From contig JBJEPX010000005.1 of the NCBI GenBank assembly GCA_051881455.1, positions 1-64,000 on the forward strand: a DNA stretch of 64,000 nt. The letters run 5' to 3'. Source of the DNA: Fimenecus sp051881455. Its GTDB lineage: Bacteria > Bacillota > Clostridia > Oscillospirales > Acutalibacteraceae. Each line of letters opens with the position of its first letter. Position 1 is the stretch's first letter. Below are positions 17,784 through 26,103 of this stretch, piece after piece. The translations under genes were made by a program, and so were the position numbers. Below the pieces are notes generated by a model, which made no database searches, was not told the origin of the DNA, and saw only the letters and a list, made by a program, of their open reading frames with translations.

Positions 17784-18334
17784 GAATAGTTTATATTATT
17801 GTTAAGCTTTTAACTCTCCCGGGCGCAATAACACACGCATTTTTTGAGCATATGTGCTGTCGCGCCGCAAAAATTATAGTTGACGATGCGAGAGTTGTTC
17901 AAACAAATGAAATGCTGTCGCATATCGACCATGAGCTTATAAAAAGAAAAGGCGCAAGCTTTGATATTTGCTTTATACCGTTTTTCCTTAATCTTTTGTT
18001 AGGCTTTTTAACTCTTATGTATGCCACCGTGACAATCTATTATTTTGCACGGTTCAGCGATGTGTTTGCGTGGATATGCCTCTATTTGGGCATATCAATG
18101 CTCACAAACCTGTTTCCTCAGGTTGAAGATGTTATGATGCTTAAAGAGAATTTTTACGGTAAGAAAAAAGGCATTGTATCAAAGATATTGGTCGCTCCCT
18201 TTTATGCAATCTTCTTTGTTGGGGCATACCTTGAAAAAGTGGGACTTACTCTTATTACGTCAATCGCATTTTCCTTTGCAGTACCCTATATTTTAGGCAC
18301 ATTTATCCCATCTCTTTATAAATTCATAGCGTAA
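17780..18334 (+). CDS. Multi-pass membrane protein of unknown function
   Basis: A 184-residue protein that begins at a GTG overlapping the upstream stop (GTGA). It has about three to four hydrophobic segments, for example FFLNLLLGFLTLMYATVTIY and VAPFYAIFFVGAYL, and a cytoplasmic-looking charged loop near residues 30-60. I do not recognise the family. Coupling to the zinc-ribbon/TPR protein suggests a shared complex in the membrane. Confidence 0.6.
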   Translation: MRIVYIIVKLLTLPGAITHAFFEHMCCRAAKIIVDDARVVQTNEMLSHIDHELIKRKGASFDICFIPFFLNLLLGFLTLMYATVTIYYFARFSDVFAWICLYLGISMLTNLFPQVEDVMMLKENFYGKKKGIVSKILVAPFYAIFFVGAYLEKVGLTLITSIAFSFAVPYILGTFIPSLYKFIA

Positions 18335-18336
18335 TA

Positions 18337-18427
18337 CCGTAGGGGCGATTCGCAAACAGCTCGAGAAAACACCGCAAAATCATTTGCGAAACAGTAGGGC
18401 GCTGTCTGCTCCCGCAGTCAAAATTAC
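18337..18427. repeat. Partial palindromic intergenic modules
   Basis: Fragments GTAGGGGCGATTCGC and GTAGGGCGCTGTCTGCTCCCGC belong to the same repeat family as 5266-5503 and 8095-8340. They occupy the gap between convergent genes. Confidence 0.5.
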
Positions 18428-18430
18428 ATA

Positions 18431-18469
18431 AAAAGTATGGGCGGGCACAGATACCCGCCCATACTTTTT
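18431..18469. terminator. Bidirectional terminator
   Basis: AAAAGTATGGGCGGG (18431-18445) pairs with CCCGCCCATACTTTT (18454-18468) and is flanked by A and T runs. It separates two convergent transcription units. Confidence 0.8.
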
Positions 18470-18522
18470 ATTGATATACCGCATTTCGACATAAACATTA
18501 AAAGATTTATGATACAATCAAT

Positions 18523-19749
18523 TCAAAATACGCGGTTGCAGTCTCTGTATTCCTTTGGCGTTTTCCCTGTTAACTTTTTAAAAATCTTTGTAAAATAGTT
18601 CACGTCATATATGCCGCAGTTCTGGGCAACGGTTTGTATTTGCTGACCTGTTGAGCGGAGCAGAAAAGCCGCCTGCTCAATCCGCTTTTTTGATACATAT
18701 TCGGTTAATGTCTGCCCTGTTTCTTTTTTGAAAAGCGCTGAAAGATAGCTGGCGTTCACATTAAGAAGCTGTGCCTGCTTGCGCAAACTCAAATCGGCGG
18801 TAAGATCTGAATCAATAATTGTTATAACCCTTTGAACAAGGGGAGAATAGTTTTTCATTGAACGCTGTTTTACGAGGTTACAGTATTTATCTACCATTTC
18901 ATGCTGAAGGGAAATCCCTTCGCTCACGGCGGTAATCCTCTCAATCCGTTTTGCAAAATCAGTTGAAACGCTGTCAATATAAATAGGATGAACGCCGCCC
19001 TGCTCCGTCGCTTTACGAAGAAGAGTATTCATAATTACTGTGTAGTTTTTCATGTTTCGTATAGGGTCATCAACACGCATTTCAAGAACAAGGTCGGTAG
19101 AATTGCCTATAATCTGCTCCGCTTTGTGGGTGAGCCCCTGTGAAACTGCCTGCAAAAGCCTGTTTTCACCGTTGTAGCGGGCTTCGAGCATCTGCATTGC
19201 AAGCATGGCGTCGTCGGTTCTTTTTTCAAGGGAACTTACAATTTCGGGAAAACGGTTTTCGGGAACAGTCATATTCATATTTTCGGTGCTGAAGCTTTCA
19301 ATTCCGCCCCAAAGTGTTTCACCCAAGGAGTTAAAAAGCGACATAATAACATCTTTATTTGTATAAACAGGAATACTTGTATAGTATTTTTCAATCTGTG
19401 AGTTGATTTCAGGCGGCAGGGAATATCTTTCCGCGGCTTGTATAATCATTTTTTGCGTAAGCTCGGCGCCGATATAAGGCCCTGCAATAAAGGTAGCATC
19501 GGCATCGGGCAAAAGTATAAAAATATAATTGCAATAAAAGCTGTCAGTAATTTTATAAATGGTTTTTTCGTCAAGCGTTTCGTGATGAACGCAGAAAAGA
19601 CGATCATACTCCTCAGATAGTTCCAAAAAATCACGAAAACCCTTGTCGGCACCGCGAAACGTTTTGTCGCCGTAAGGAATAATACATGTATCTATACGGA
19701 AATTTTTAAGAATTTTCCGAAAAAATTCCAATTCTTTATCGTAATACAT
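18523..19749 (-). CDS. AraC-family transcriptional regulator
   Basis: A 408-residue regulator with two C-terminal helix-turn-helix motifs typical of the AraC/XylS family (LRKQAQLLNVNASYLSALFK; VAQNCGIYDVNYFTKIFKKL, then TGKTPKEYR). The N-terminal about 290 residues are a non-cupin sensor region that I cannot assign; no membrane segment is evident. It is divergent from the GPH symporter and GH2 genes, so it most likely activates them in response to their sugar. GGGAGGG precedes the ATG. The divergent gap 19750-19961 is AT-rich and should hold its operators, but I could not define them. Confidence 0.88.
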   Translation of the reverse strand: MYYDKELEFFRKILKNFRIDTCIIPYGDKTFRGADKGFRDFLELSEEYDRLFCVHHETLDEKTIYKITDSFYCNYIFILLPDADATFIAGPYIGAELTQKMIIQAAERYSLPPEINSQIEKYYTSIPVYTNKDVIMSLFNSLGETLWGGIESFSTENMNMTVPENRFPEIVSSLEKRTDDAMLAMQMLEARYNGENRLLQAVSQGLTHKAEQIIGNSTDLVLEMRVDDPIRNMKNYTVIMNTLLRKATEQGGVHPIYIDSVSTDFAKRIERITAVSEGISLQHEMVDKYCNLVKQRSMKNYSPLVQRVITIIDSDLTADLSLRKQAQLLNVNASYLSALFKKETGQTLTEYVSKKRIEQAAFLLRSTGQQIQTVAQNCGIYDVNYFTKIFKKLTGKTPKEYRDCNRVF

Positions 19750-19961
19750 AAAAACCGCCCTCCCATAAAAAAGTTATCATATATATTATCGTACAATTTT
19801 TGGAAAAATTCAAGATATAATAAAAATAATACGAAAAAATGCAAAAATAATACTCACAAAAGAGCCCTGTAATAGTATAAAATAGGTTTAAAGAAATTAG
19901 TGCATTTTCAATAAAGAAAAAATGCATAAAAAAGAAATTTTATGAAAGATGTGGGATTAAA

Positions 19962-21380
19962 ATGAAAGAGCAAAAAGTAAGACCTTTCGGTATCCGCGAT
20001 AAGCTGGGCTATATGTTCGGCGACTTCGGCAACGACTTCACATTTATCCTCTCAACGATGATTTTGATGAAGTTTTACACCGATGTTATGGGCGTCAGCG
20101 CAGGCGTTGTAGGTACGGTGATGATGGTTGCCCGTTTTGTAGATGCGTTTACCGATGTTACCATGGGCAGAATTTGCGACCGCCATAAGGGCAACAAAAA
20201 CGGCAAGTTTAAGCCGTGGATTTTAAGAATGTGCGGACCTGTTGCCATTGCATCGTTCTTAATGTATCAGGGCGCCCTTGCCGATATGCCGCAGTGGGTA
20301 AAAATCGGCTATCTGGTAATTACATATATTCTTTGGGGTTCCGTGTTCTACACCTCGATTAACATCCCTTACGGCTCTATGGCGTCAGCAATTTCCGCAG
20401 ACCCCGGCGACCGTCAGTCCCTTTCCACTTTCCGTACCATGGGCGGTATGTTGGCAGGTATGGTAATCGGCGTAGGACTTCCCTTGATTGCATATGAAAA
20501 GAGCGCAGAAACAGGCAAGGAAATTCTCGTCGGCAGCCGTGTAACGCTTGCCGCAGGCGTGTTCTCCGTTTTGGCAATTATCTGCTATCTGCTTTGCTAT
20601 AATATGGTTACAGAGCGTGTTCGCCCCGAAGTTTCCGACGATGTGTTTAAAAACAACTCCGTCGGGCAGATGCTCAAAAACGCGTTTACCAACCGCGCAC
20701 TGCTTTCCATTATTGTTGCGTCCGTTGTTATGCTTTTAGCACAGCTTACCATGCAGAATATGGCAGGTTATGTGTTCCCCGAATACTACAACAGCGCAAA
20801 GGCGCAGTCCGCTTCCACCTTAATGATGATGGTCGGTATGCTCGTAGCCGCTGTTGTGGCAAAGCCCCTCGCCAAAAAATTCGGCAAGGCAGAGGTCAGC
20901 ATTGTTTCCAACTTGTTTGCAGGTGCAATTTGCGTAATTATGTTTGTAATTCGTCCTGAAAATGTATGGGTATATGTGGGGCTTCAAATGCTCTGCTGGT
21001 TGGGACTTGGCGTGTTCTCCATGGTATGCTGGGCGCTGATTACCGATGTTATCGACTATTCGGAACTGAAAAACGGTATCCGTGAAGACGGCTCTGTTTA
21101 TGCGCTTTATTCCTTTGCAAGAAAACTCGGTCAGGCATTGGCGGCAGGCCTTTCGGGCTGGTTGCTTTCCGCAATCGGGTACAGCGAAACCGCCGCACAG
21201 CAGGGACTTGCGCAAACCGATAAGGTTTTGGGTGGTATTTACAATATCTCCACGCTTGTTCCCGCAGTCGGTTTCATAGCGCTTGCCCTCGTTTTGTGGT
21301 TCTGGTATCCCCTCCACAAAAAGCAGGTAGATGCCAATGTTGAGGCATTAAAAGCAAAGCACGAAGGTGCAGAAAAATAA
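19962..21380 (+). CDS. GPH-family sugar:cation symporter (MelB-like)
   Basis: A 472-residue, 12-helix transporter of the glycoside-pentoside-hexuronide family in the major facilitator superfamily. The N-terminal signature KLGYMFGDFGNDFTFILST and the loop GRICDRHKGNKNGKFKPWIL are typical of MelB/XynB-type carriers. It should import a glycoside with Na+ or H+ at the cytoplasmic membrane. The GH2 gene follows after a 65-nt gap with a terminator hairpin, and the AraC gene is divergent, making a compact uptake and hydrolysis cassette. Confidence 0.9.
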   Translation: MKEQKVRPFGIRDKLGYMFGDFGNDFTFILSTMILMKFYTDVMGVSAGVVGTVMMVARFVDAFTDVTMGRICDRHKGNKNGKFKPWILRMCGPVAIASFLMYQGALADMPQWVKIGYLVITYILWGSVFYTSINIPYGSMASAISADPGDRQSLSTFRTMGGMLAGMVIGVGLPLIAYEKSAETGKEILVGSRVTLAAGVFSVLAIICYLLCYNMVTERVRPEVSDDVFKNNSVGQMLKNAFTNRALLSIIVASVVMLLAQLTMQNMAGYVFPEYYNSAKAQSASTLMMMVGMLVAAVVAKPLAKKFGKAEVSIVSNLFAGAICVIMFVIRPENVWVYVGLQMLCWLGLGVFSMVCWALITDVIDYSELKNGIREDGSVYALYSFARKLGQALAAGLSGWLLSAIGYSETAAQQGLAQTDKVLGGIYNISTLVPAVGFIALALVLWFWYPLHKKQVDANVEALKAKHEGAEK

Positions 21381-21388
21381 AAACAGAG

Positions 21389-21424
21389 AAAACTGTCGGC
21401 GGCAGGTCTGCCGACAGTTTTTTA
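21389..21424 (+). terminator. Hairpin between symporter and GH2 gene
   Basis: AAAACTGTCGGC (21389-21400) pairs with GCCGACAGTTTT (21410-21421), followed by T residues. It should reduce read-through and lower GH2 relative to symporter, or vice versa if an extra promoter exists. Confidence 0.7.
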
Positions 21425-21445
21425 AAGAGATAAGGAGCGAAACAA

Positions 21446-23680
21446 ATGAGAAAAGTTTTAAATATCAACCGCAAATGGTCATTCCGCAAGGGCGTATCAG
21501 CAGTACCGGCAGAAGTGCCCGCAGATTGGGATTTTGTAAATCTTCCCCACACCTGGAACGCCATTGACGGGCAGGACGGCGGAAACGATTATTACCGCGG
21601 TACCTGTATGTATGTAAAAGAGCTTGACCGCGAGGAATTGCCCGAAGCGGACAGATATTATCTTGAAATTAAAGGTGCAAATTCCTCTGCCGATGTTTAT
21701 ATGAACGGTGAAAAACTTGCCCACCATGACGGCGGCTATTCCACTTGGCGTGTGGAAATTACCGACCAACTCAAAAAAGGCACACAAATTGCCGTTGCCG
21801 TGGATAACGCGGAAAATGACCGTGTATATCCCCAAATGGCGGACTTTACTTTTTACGGCGGACTGTACCGCGATGTAAACCTGATTGCCGTCAGCGATTC
21901 CCACTTTGATTTGGAGTATTACGGCGGCCCCGGTATTGCCGTAACGCCGACTGTAAACGGCGACAGCGCAACAGTGGAAATCGAAACCTATCTGACTGAC
22001 ACCAAAGCAGGGCAGACCGTTAAATACACCGTACTTGACGCAGAGGGTAACACAGTTGCAACCGCCGAAACAGCGGCGGACAGCTCGAAAGTGGCGGTGG
22101 AAATACAAAATGTTCACCTTTGGAACGGCAGAAAGGACCCGTATCTTTACACCGCGATTGCCGAGCTTTGCGAGGGCGATAAGGTGCTTGACAATATCTC
22201 TGCCCGGTTCGGTTGCCGCACCTTCAAAATCGACCCCGAAAAAGGGTTCTTCTTAAACGGTGTTTCCTATCCCTTGCGCGGCGTTTCCCGCCATCAGGAC
22301 CGTTGGGGCATCGGCAATGCGCTGTTGCCCGAGCACCACAAAGAGGATATGGAACTGATTTGCGAAATGGGCGCAAATACCATTCGCTTGGCGCATTATC
22401 AGCACGACCAATATTTCTATGATTTGTGCGACGAAAACGGCCTTGTAATATGGGCGGAAATTCCCTATATTTCAAAGCATATGCCAACAGGGCGTGAAAA
22501 CACCGTTTCGCAGATGAAAGAACTGATCACGCAGAATTACAACCACCCGTCCATTGTGGTTTGGGGGCTTTCCAACGAAATTTCCATGAACGGCTCGGAC
22601 GCGGATTTGGTGGATAACCACAAAATGCTCAACGATTTGGTACACGAGATGGATAAAACCCGCTTAACTACGGTAGCGGTGGTTTCCATGTGCGACATTC
22701 ACGATGCATACCTGCAAGTGCCCGATGTGCTGTCTTTCAACCACTATTTCGGCTGGTACGGCGGCGACACCTCCATGAACGGCCCGTGGTTTGACAAATT
22801 CCACGCCGAATTTCCGGGTATCCCCGTGGGAATGAGCGAATACGGCTGTGAGGCGCTGAATTGGCACACCTCCAACCCCACGCAGGGCGACTACACCGAG
22901 GAGTATCAGGCATATTACCACGAGGAACTGATTAAACAACTCTTCACAAGAGAGTATATTTGGGCAACGCACGTTTGGAATATGTTTGATTTCGGCGCGG
23001 ACGCACGCAACGAGGGCGGCGAAAACGGGCAGAACCACAAAGGGCTTGTCACCTTTGATCGCAAATATAAAAAGGATTCGTTCTATGCCTACAAAGCGTG
23101 GCTTTCCGATGAACCGTTCGTCCACATTTGCGGCAAACGCTATGTGGATCGTGTAGAGGAAACCACCAAAGTGACCGTTTATTCCAATCTCCCCGAAGTG
23201 GAACTGTTCGCAAACGGCAAGAGTTTGGGCAAACAGGCAAGCGATGTGCATTTCTTCTATTTTGATGTACCCAACAGCGGCGAAACAAACCTCACCGCCG
23301 TGGCAGGCGACTGTAAGGACGAAAGCGTTATTCGTAAGGTGGATACCTTTAACGAGGACTATCGCCTGAAAGAAAAGGGTGCCATTCTCAATTGGTTCGA
23401 CATCACCGCACCCGACGGCTATTTCTCCTTAAATGACAAATTGAGCGATATTCTCGCTTGCCCCGCAGGCGCACAACTGTTTGCCGGTATGATGGCTCAA
23501 ATGCAGAGTGCCGCAGGCGGTATGGCGGCAGGCTTTGAGATGAACGAGGGTATGATGCAAATGATGGGCGGATTTACCGTCATTCGTTTGACAAATTTGC
23601 TGGGCACAGCGGGCATTCAAGTCACCAAAGAACAGCTTTTAGGCTTAAACGCCGCACTCAACCAAATTAAAAAGCCGTAA
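21446..23680 (+). CDS. GH2 beta-galactosidase/beta-glucuronidase family enzyme
   Basis: A 744-residue retaining glycosidase of family 2 with no signal peptide, so cytoplasmic. Seen in order: the sugar-binding sandwich domain (residues 1-150, PHTWNAIDGQDGGNDYYRG), an Ig-like domain, and the TIM barrel. Predicted acid/base is E378 (VVWGLSNEIS) and nucleophile is E465 (GMSEYGCEA). A further sandwich domain follows. The last about 80 residues are an extra helical, Met-rich tail (GMMAQMQ, MNEGMMQMMGGF) that is not part of the core fold. It works downstream of the GPH symporter. Galactoside versus glucuronide specificity is undecided. Confidence 0.9.
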   Translation: MRKVLNINRKWSFRKGVSAVPAEVPADWDFVNLPHTWNAIDGQDGGNDYYRGTCMYVKELDREELPEADRYYLEIKGANSSADVYMNGEKLAHHDGGYSTWRVEITDQLKKGTQIAVAVDNAENDRVYPQMADFTFYGGLYRDVNLIAVSDSHFDLEYYGGPGIAVTPTVNGDSATVEIETYLTDTKAGQTVKYTVLDAEGNTVATAETAADSSKVAVEIQNVHLWNGRKDPYLYTAIAELCEGDKVLDNISARFGCRTFKIDPEKGFFLNGVSYPLRGVSRHQDRWGIGNALLPEHHKEDMELICEMGANTIRLAHYQHDQYFYDLCDENGLVIWAEIPYISKHMPTGRENTVSQMKELITQNYNHPSIVVWGLSNEISMNGSDADLVDNHKMLNDLVHEMDKTRLTTVAVVSMCDIHDAYLQVPDVLSFNHYFGWYGGDTSMNGPWFDKFHAEFPGIPVGMSEYGCEALNWHTSNPTQGDYTEEYQAYYHEELIKQLFTREYIWATHVWNMFDFGADARNEGGENGQNHKGLVTFDRKYKKDSFYAYKAWLSDEPFVHICGKRYVDRVEETTKVTVYSNLPEVELFANGKSLGKQASDVHFFYFDVPNSGETNLTAVAGDCKDESVIRKVDTFNEDYRLKEKGAILNWFDITAPDGYFSLNDKLSDILACPAGAQLFAGMMAQMQSAAGGMAAGFEMNEGMMQMMGGFTVIRLTNLLGTAGIQVTKEQLLGLNAALNQIKKP

Positions 23681-23700
23681 TTTTTAATTAAACTTCAAAA

Positions 23701-23935
23701 GCGGGACGATGTAACATCGCCCCGTTTTTTATGGCAATTTGTAGGGGCAATTCACGAATCGCCCGTGAAAACCCAAATCAAAACAAAATCCAACAGGGTA
23801 GGGCGGGGGCTTGCCCCCGCCGAAAAATTGTTGTGATGATTTGTTGGTCGGGCACGGCCCGGCTCTGACAATCCACCGGATTGTCATTCACTACCTCGCC
23901 GCCGCTTCGCTACCCACATCGTCCCGTAAAATCAC
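23701..23935. repeat. GH2 terminator plus palindromic intergenic modules (gap 23681-24069)
   Basis: CGGGACGATG/CATCGCCCCG (23702-23724) followed by T6 is a likely GH2 terminator built from a repeat module. GGGGCAATTCACGAATCGCCC, GGCGGGGGCTTGCCCCCGCC and an inverted copy of the long unit seen at 5399-5503 follow. No gene is visible before the small gene at 24070. Confidence 0.7.
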
Positions 23936-24037
23936 CTTCCCCACTCAATGCAAACAAAATCTGTCCCAAATTTCGGACAGATTTTTTATATTCTCTATTG
24001 AAAAGTCATTTTTGCGGTGATATTATATGTTTGTACA

Positions 24038-24049
24038 GAACAAATGTTC
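24038..24049 (+). promoter_or_regulatory. LexA (SOS) box
   Basis: GAACAAATGTTC is a perfect GAAC-N4-GTTC palindrome and its centre fits the RNRY rule of Gram-positive LexA/DinR sites. It lies 20 nt upstream of the small gene at 24070, in the promoter position. I infer DNA-damage control of that gene. Confidence 0.6.
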
Positions 24050-24069
24050 GGTATAGGAAGGAGGCAGAA

Positions 24070-24309
24070 ATGACTTTATATCAGTTGGGTGAGGAATATC
24101 TCCGTCAGGCAGAGGAGCTTCATACGCTCATATCGGGTTATTCTGCCCAAATGAAAAATTTGAGCGGAATAAGACTTTATGAAATGAACAGTAAAATCGC
24201 CGTGCTCCGTGAAATGGAAAGAGATACCCGAATTATCGGTAAACAGCTCACATCGTATTACGATATTTCCGGGGAAAAAAGGCAGTATTGCCGTCATAAA
24301 AATATATAA
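24070..24309 (+). CDS. Small protein, putative SOS-regulated
   Basis: A 79-residue protein starting at ATG 24070 with AAGGAGG 6 nt upstream. The frame is open further upstream, but that part runs through a repeat and lacks a start signal. The sequence is charged and helical (EEYLRQAEELHTLISGY; AVLREMERDTRIIG), consistent with a short coiled coil, and has no membrane segment. I do not recognise a family. A LexA box sits at 24038-24049. SOS-induced small proteins in Firmicutes include division inhibitors such as YneA, but this one lacks the LysM-type features of YneA, so its function is open. Confidence 0.65.
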   Translation: MTLYQLGEEYLRQAEELHTLISGYSAQMKNLSGIRLYEMNSKIAVLREMERDTRIIGKQLTSYYDISGEKRQYCRHKNI

Positions 24310-24397
24310 ATGAATAAAATTTTATACATTTATACATTGCATTATGAATAAAAATTCATATATTTCGGGAAAAATGGAAAAGAATTTGCATAAACAC

Positions 24398-24426
24398 TTG
24401 ATTTTTCTGAAAGAGGGATGTATAAT
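24398..24426 (+). promoter_or_regulatory. Sigma-A promoter of the ABC transporter operon
   Basis: TTGATT (24398-24403) and TATAAT (24421-24426) are spaced by 17 nt. The binding-protein start lies about 44 nt downstream. Confidence 0.75.
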
Positions 24427-24469
24427 TAGTGGCAATTCAAACAATATTTCCAAAAGGAGTATGACTAAG

Positions 24470-25297
24470 ATGAAAAAAACAGTAAAAATACTTTCAGTTG
24501 TTTTAGCGCTCATCCTTGTTATCGGCTGCTTTGCGGCATGCGGTAAAAAGGAAGAGGAGAAAAAAGGAATTAAAATCGGCGTTCAGACCAACACAACAGG
24601 CGATATTTATTCTTCAGGCGATTTCGGTGAGGACGCAGTTGTCCGTTATGATAACGGCGCTCTTGCTGTTGAAGCTCTTAAAAGCGGTAAAGTTGATTGC
24701 GTTATCATTGATAACGAACCGGCAAAGGCTTATGTAGCAGCAAACACAGGCCTTAAAATTCTTGAAACAGAATACGCAGTTGAAGATTATGCAATTTGCT
24801 TCAAAAAGGGCAACACAGAGTTAAAAGACAAAGTTGACGCTGCACTCAAAGATCTTATTGCCGACGGTTCTGTTAAGGCTATCGTTGATAAATACATCAA
24901 CTCCCCCGATGCCGCTAAATTTAACGGCGTTCCCGTAAAAGCAGTTGATACTGATAAGCCCAACCTCGTTATGGCAACAAACGCAGAGTTCCCGCCCTAT
25001 GAGTATATTGATGGCGATATGTACTACGGCATTGATGTTGAGGTTGCAAAGATTATTGCCGACAAGCTTGGCTATGACCTTGTAATTGAAAATGTTGCAT
25101 TTGATTCAATTATTCCCGGTGTTCAGGCAGGCAAATACGATATGGGTATGGCAGGTATGACCGTTACCGAAGACAGACTCGAGAGTGTTGATTTCTCATC
25201 ATCATACGCAACAGGCATTCAGGCTGTTATCGTTAAAGAGGACGGCGCAATTCAAAAGCTTGAGGATCTTGACCCCTATTATCTTCCGAAAGAATAA
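24470..25297 (+). CDS. Amino-acid ABC transporter binding lipoprotein, circularly permuted
   Basis: A 275-residue lipoprotein that should capture a polar amino acid outside the membrane. The signal peptide ends in a lipobox (GCFAAC, Cys24). The order of the two lobes is reversed relative to the family. Residues about 34-140 match the usual C-terminal half (GIKIGVQTNTTGDIY ... GALAVEALKSGKVDCVIIDNEPA ... LKDLIADGSVKAIVDKYI). Residues about 160-270 match the usual N-terminal half (LVMATNAEFPPYEYIDGD ... YGIDVEVAKIIADKLGY ... MAGMTVTEDRLESVDFS). Total length is normal for one copy of each half. ATG 24470 has GGAG 10 nt upstream; ATG 24461 is too close to the site. The permease and ATPase genes follow. 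Confidence 0.88.
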   Translation: MKKTVKILSVVLALILVIGCFAACGKKEEEKKGIKIGVQTNTTGDIYSSGDFGEDAVVRYDNGALAVEALKSGKVDCVIIDNEPAKAYVAANTGLKILETEYAVEDYAICFKKGNTELKDKVDAALKDLIADGSVKAIVDKYINSPDAAKFNGVPVKAVDTDKPNLVMATNAEFPPYEYIDGDMYYGIDVEVAKIIADKLGYDLVIENVAFDSIIPGVQAGKYDMGMAGMTVTEDRLESVDFSSSYATGIQAVIVKEDGAIQKLEDLDPYYLPKE

Positions 25298-25319
25298 TAA
25301 AAATTTCGCACAAAATTGT

Positions 25320-25348
25320 CAGGGCGGATTTCATTCCGCCCTGTTTTT
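25320..25348 (+). terminator. Hairpin between binding protein and permease
   Basis: CAGGGCGGA pairs with TCCGCCCTG and is followed by T5. Partial termination here would give more binding protein than membrane components, a common design in ABC operons. Confidence 0.8.
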
Positions 25349-25371
25349 CGGTTTGTGAAAGGAGTTGACTT

Positions 25372-26103
25372 ATGGAACCGTTAATCGCATTTTTCGATGA
25401 ATTTAAGCGAGTCATGATTGATGGTGACCGTTATAAATTCTTGCTTCAAGGTCTTAAAAATACATTTACGATTACAATAGGAGCGCTGGCTATCGGCATT
25501 GTTATAGGCATTGTTGTTGCGGCTGTTAGAACCTCCTTTGATAAAAACAGAGAAGCTATGCGTCTTCGCGGCGGAATAGGATATTACATTTTGGCGTTTT
25601 TAAATGCCATATGCAAGTTCTATCTTACCGTAACCCGCGGCACGCCCGTTGTTGTTCAGCTTATGATTGCGTATTTCGTAATTTTTGCGCTGTCAGATAA
25701 CGGTATTCCCGTGGCGATTTTCGCTTTCGGTATAAATTCGGGCGCATATGTTGCCGAAATTTTCAGAGCGGGCATTATGTCTGTGGATAACGGTCAGTTT
25801 GAAGCGGGCAGAAGTTTGGGCTTTAACTATTTTCAAACAATGCGTTATGTGGTAATTCCGCAAATGTTCAAGGCGGTGCTTCCCACGCTCTGCAATGAGT
25901 TTATAGCACTTTTAAAGGAAACCTCGGTTGCAGGCTATGTGGGCGTTATCGACTTGACAAAGGCAGGCAACACTATTGCGGGAAGAACCTTTGAATACTT
26001 CATACCGCTTATCACCGTTGCGCTCATTTATCTTGTAATGGTTATGATTCTTTCCTGGCTTGTAGGAAGACTCGAAAGGAGGTTGCGTAAGAGTGACAGA
26101 TAA
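25372..26103 (+). CDS. Polar amino-acid ABC transporter permease (HisM/GlnP family)
   Basis: A 243-residue membrane permease with about five helices. The family start (LLQGLKNTFTITIGALAIGI), the TRGTPVVVQL segment, and the EAA loop that docks on the ATPase (EAGRSLGFNYFQTMRYVVIPQ) are all present. It forms the transmembrane channel for the amino acid captured by the upstream lipoprotein. AAAGGAG precedes the ATG. Its end overlaps the ATPase gene by 11 nt. Confidence 0.93.
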   Translation: MEPLIAFFDEFKRVMIDGDRYKFLLQGLKNTFTITIGALAIGIVIGIVVAAVRTSFDKNREAMRLRGGIGYYILAFLNAICKFYLTVTRGTPVVVQLMIAYFVIFALSDNGIPVAIFAFGINSGAYVAEIFRAGIMSVDNGQFEAGRSLGFNYFQTMRYVVIPQMFKAVLPTLCNEFIALLKETSVAGYVGVIDLTKAGNTIAGRTFEYFIPLITVALIYLVMVMILSWLVGRLERRLRKSDR

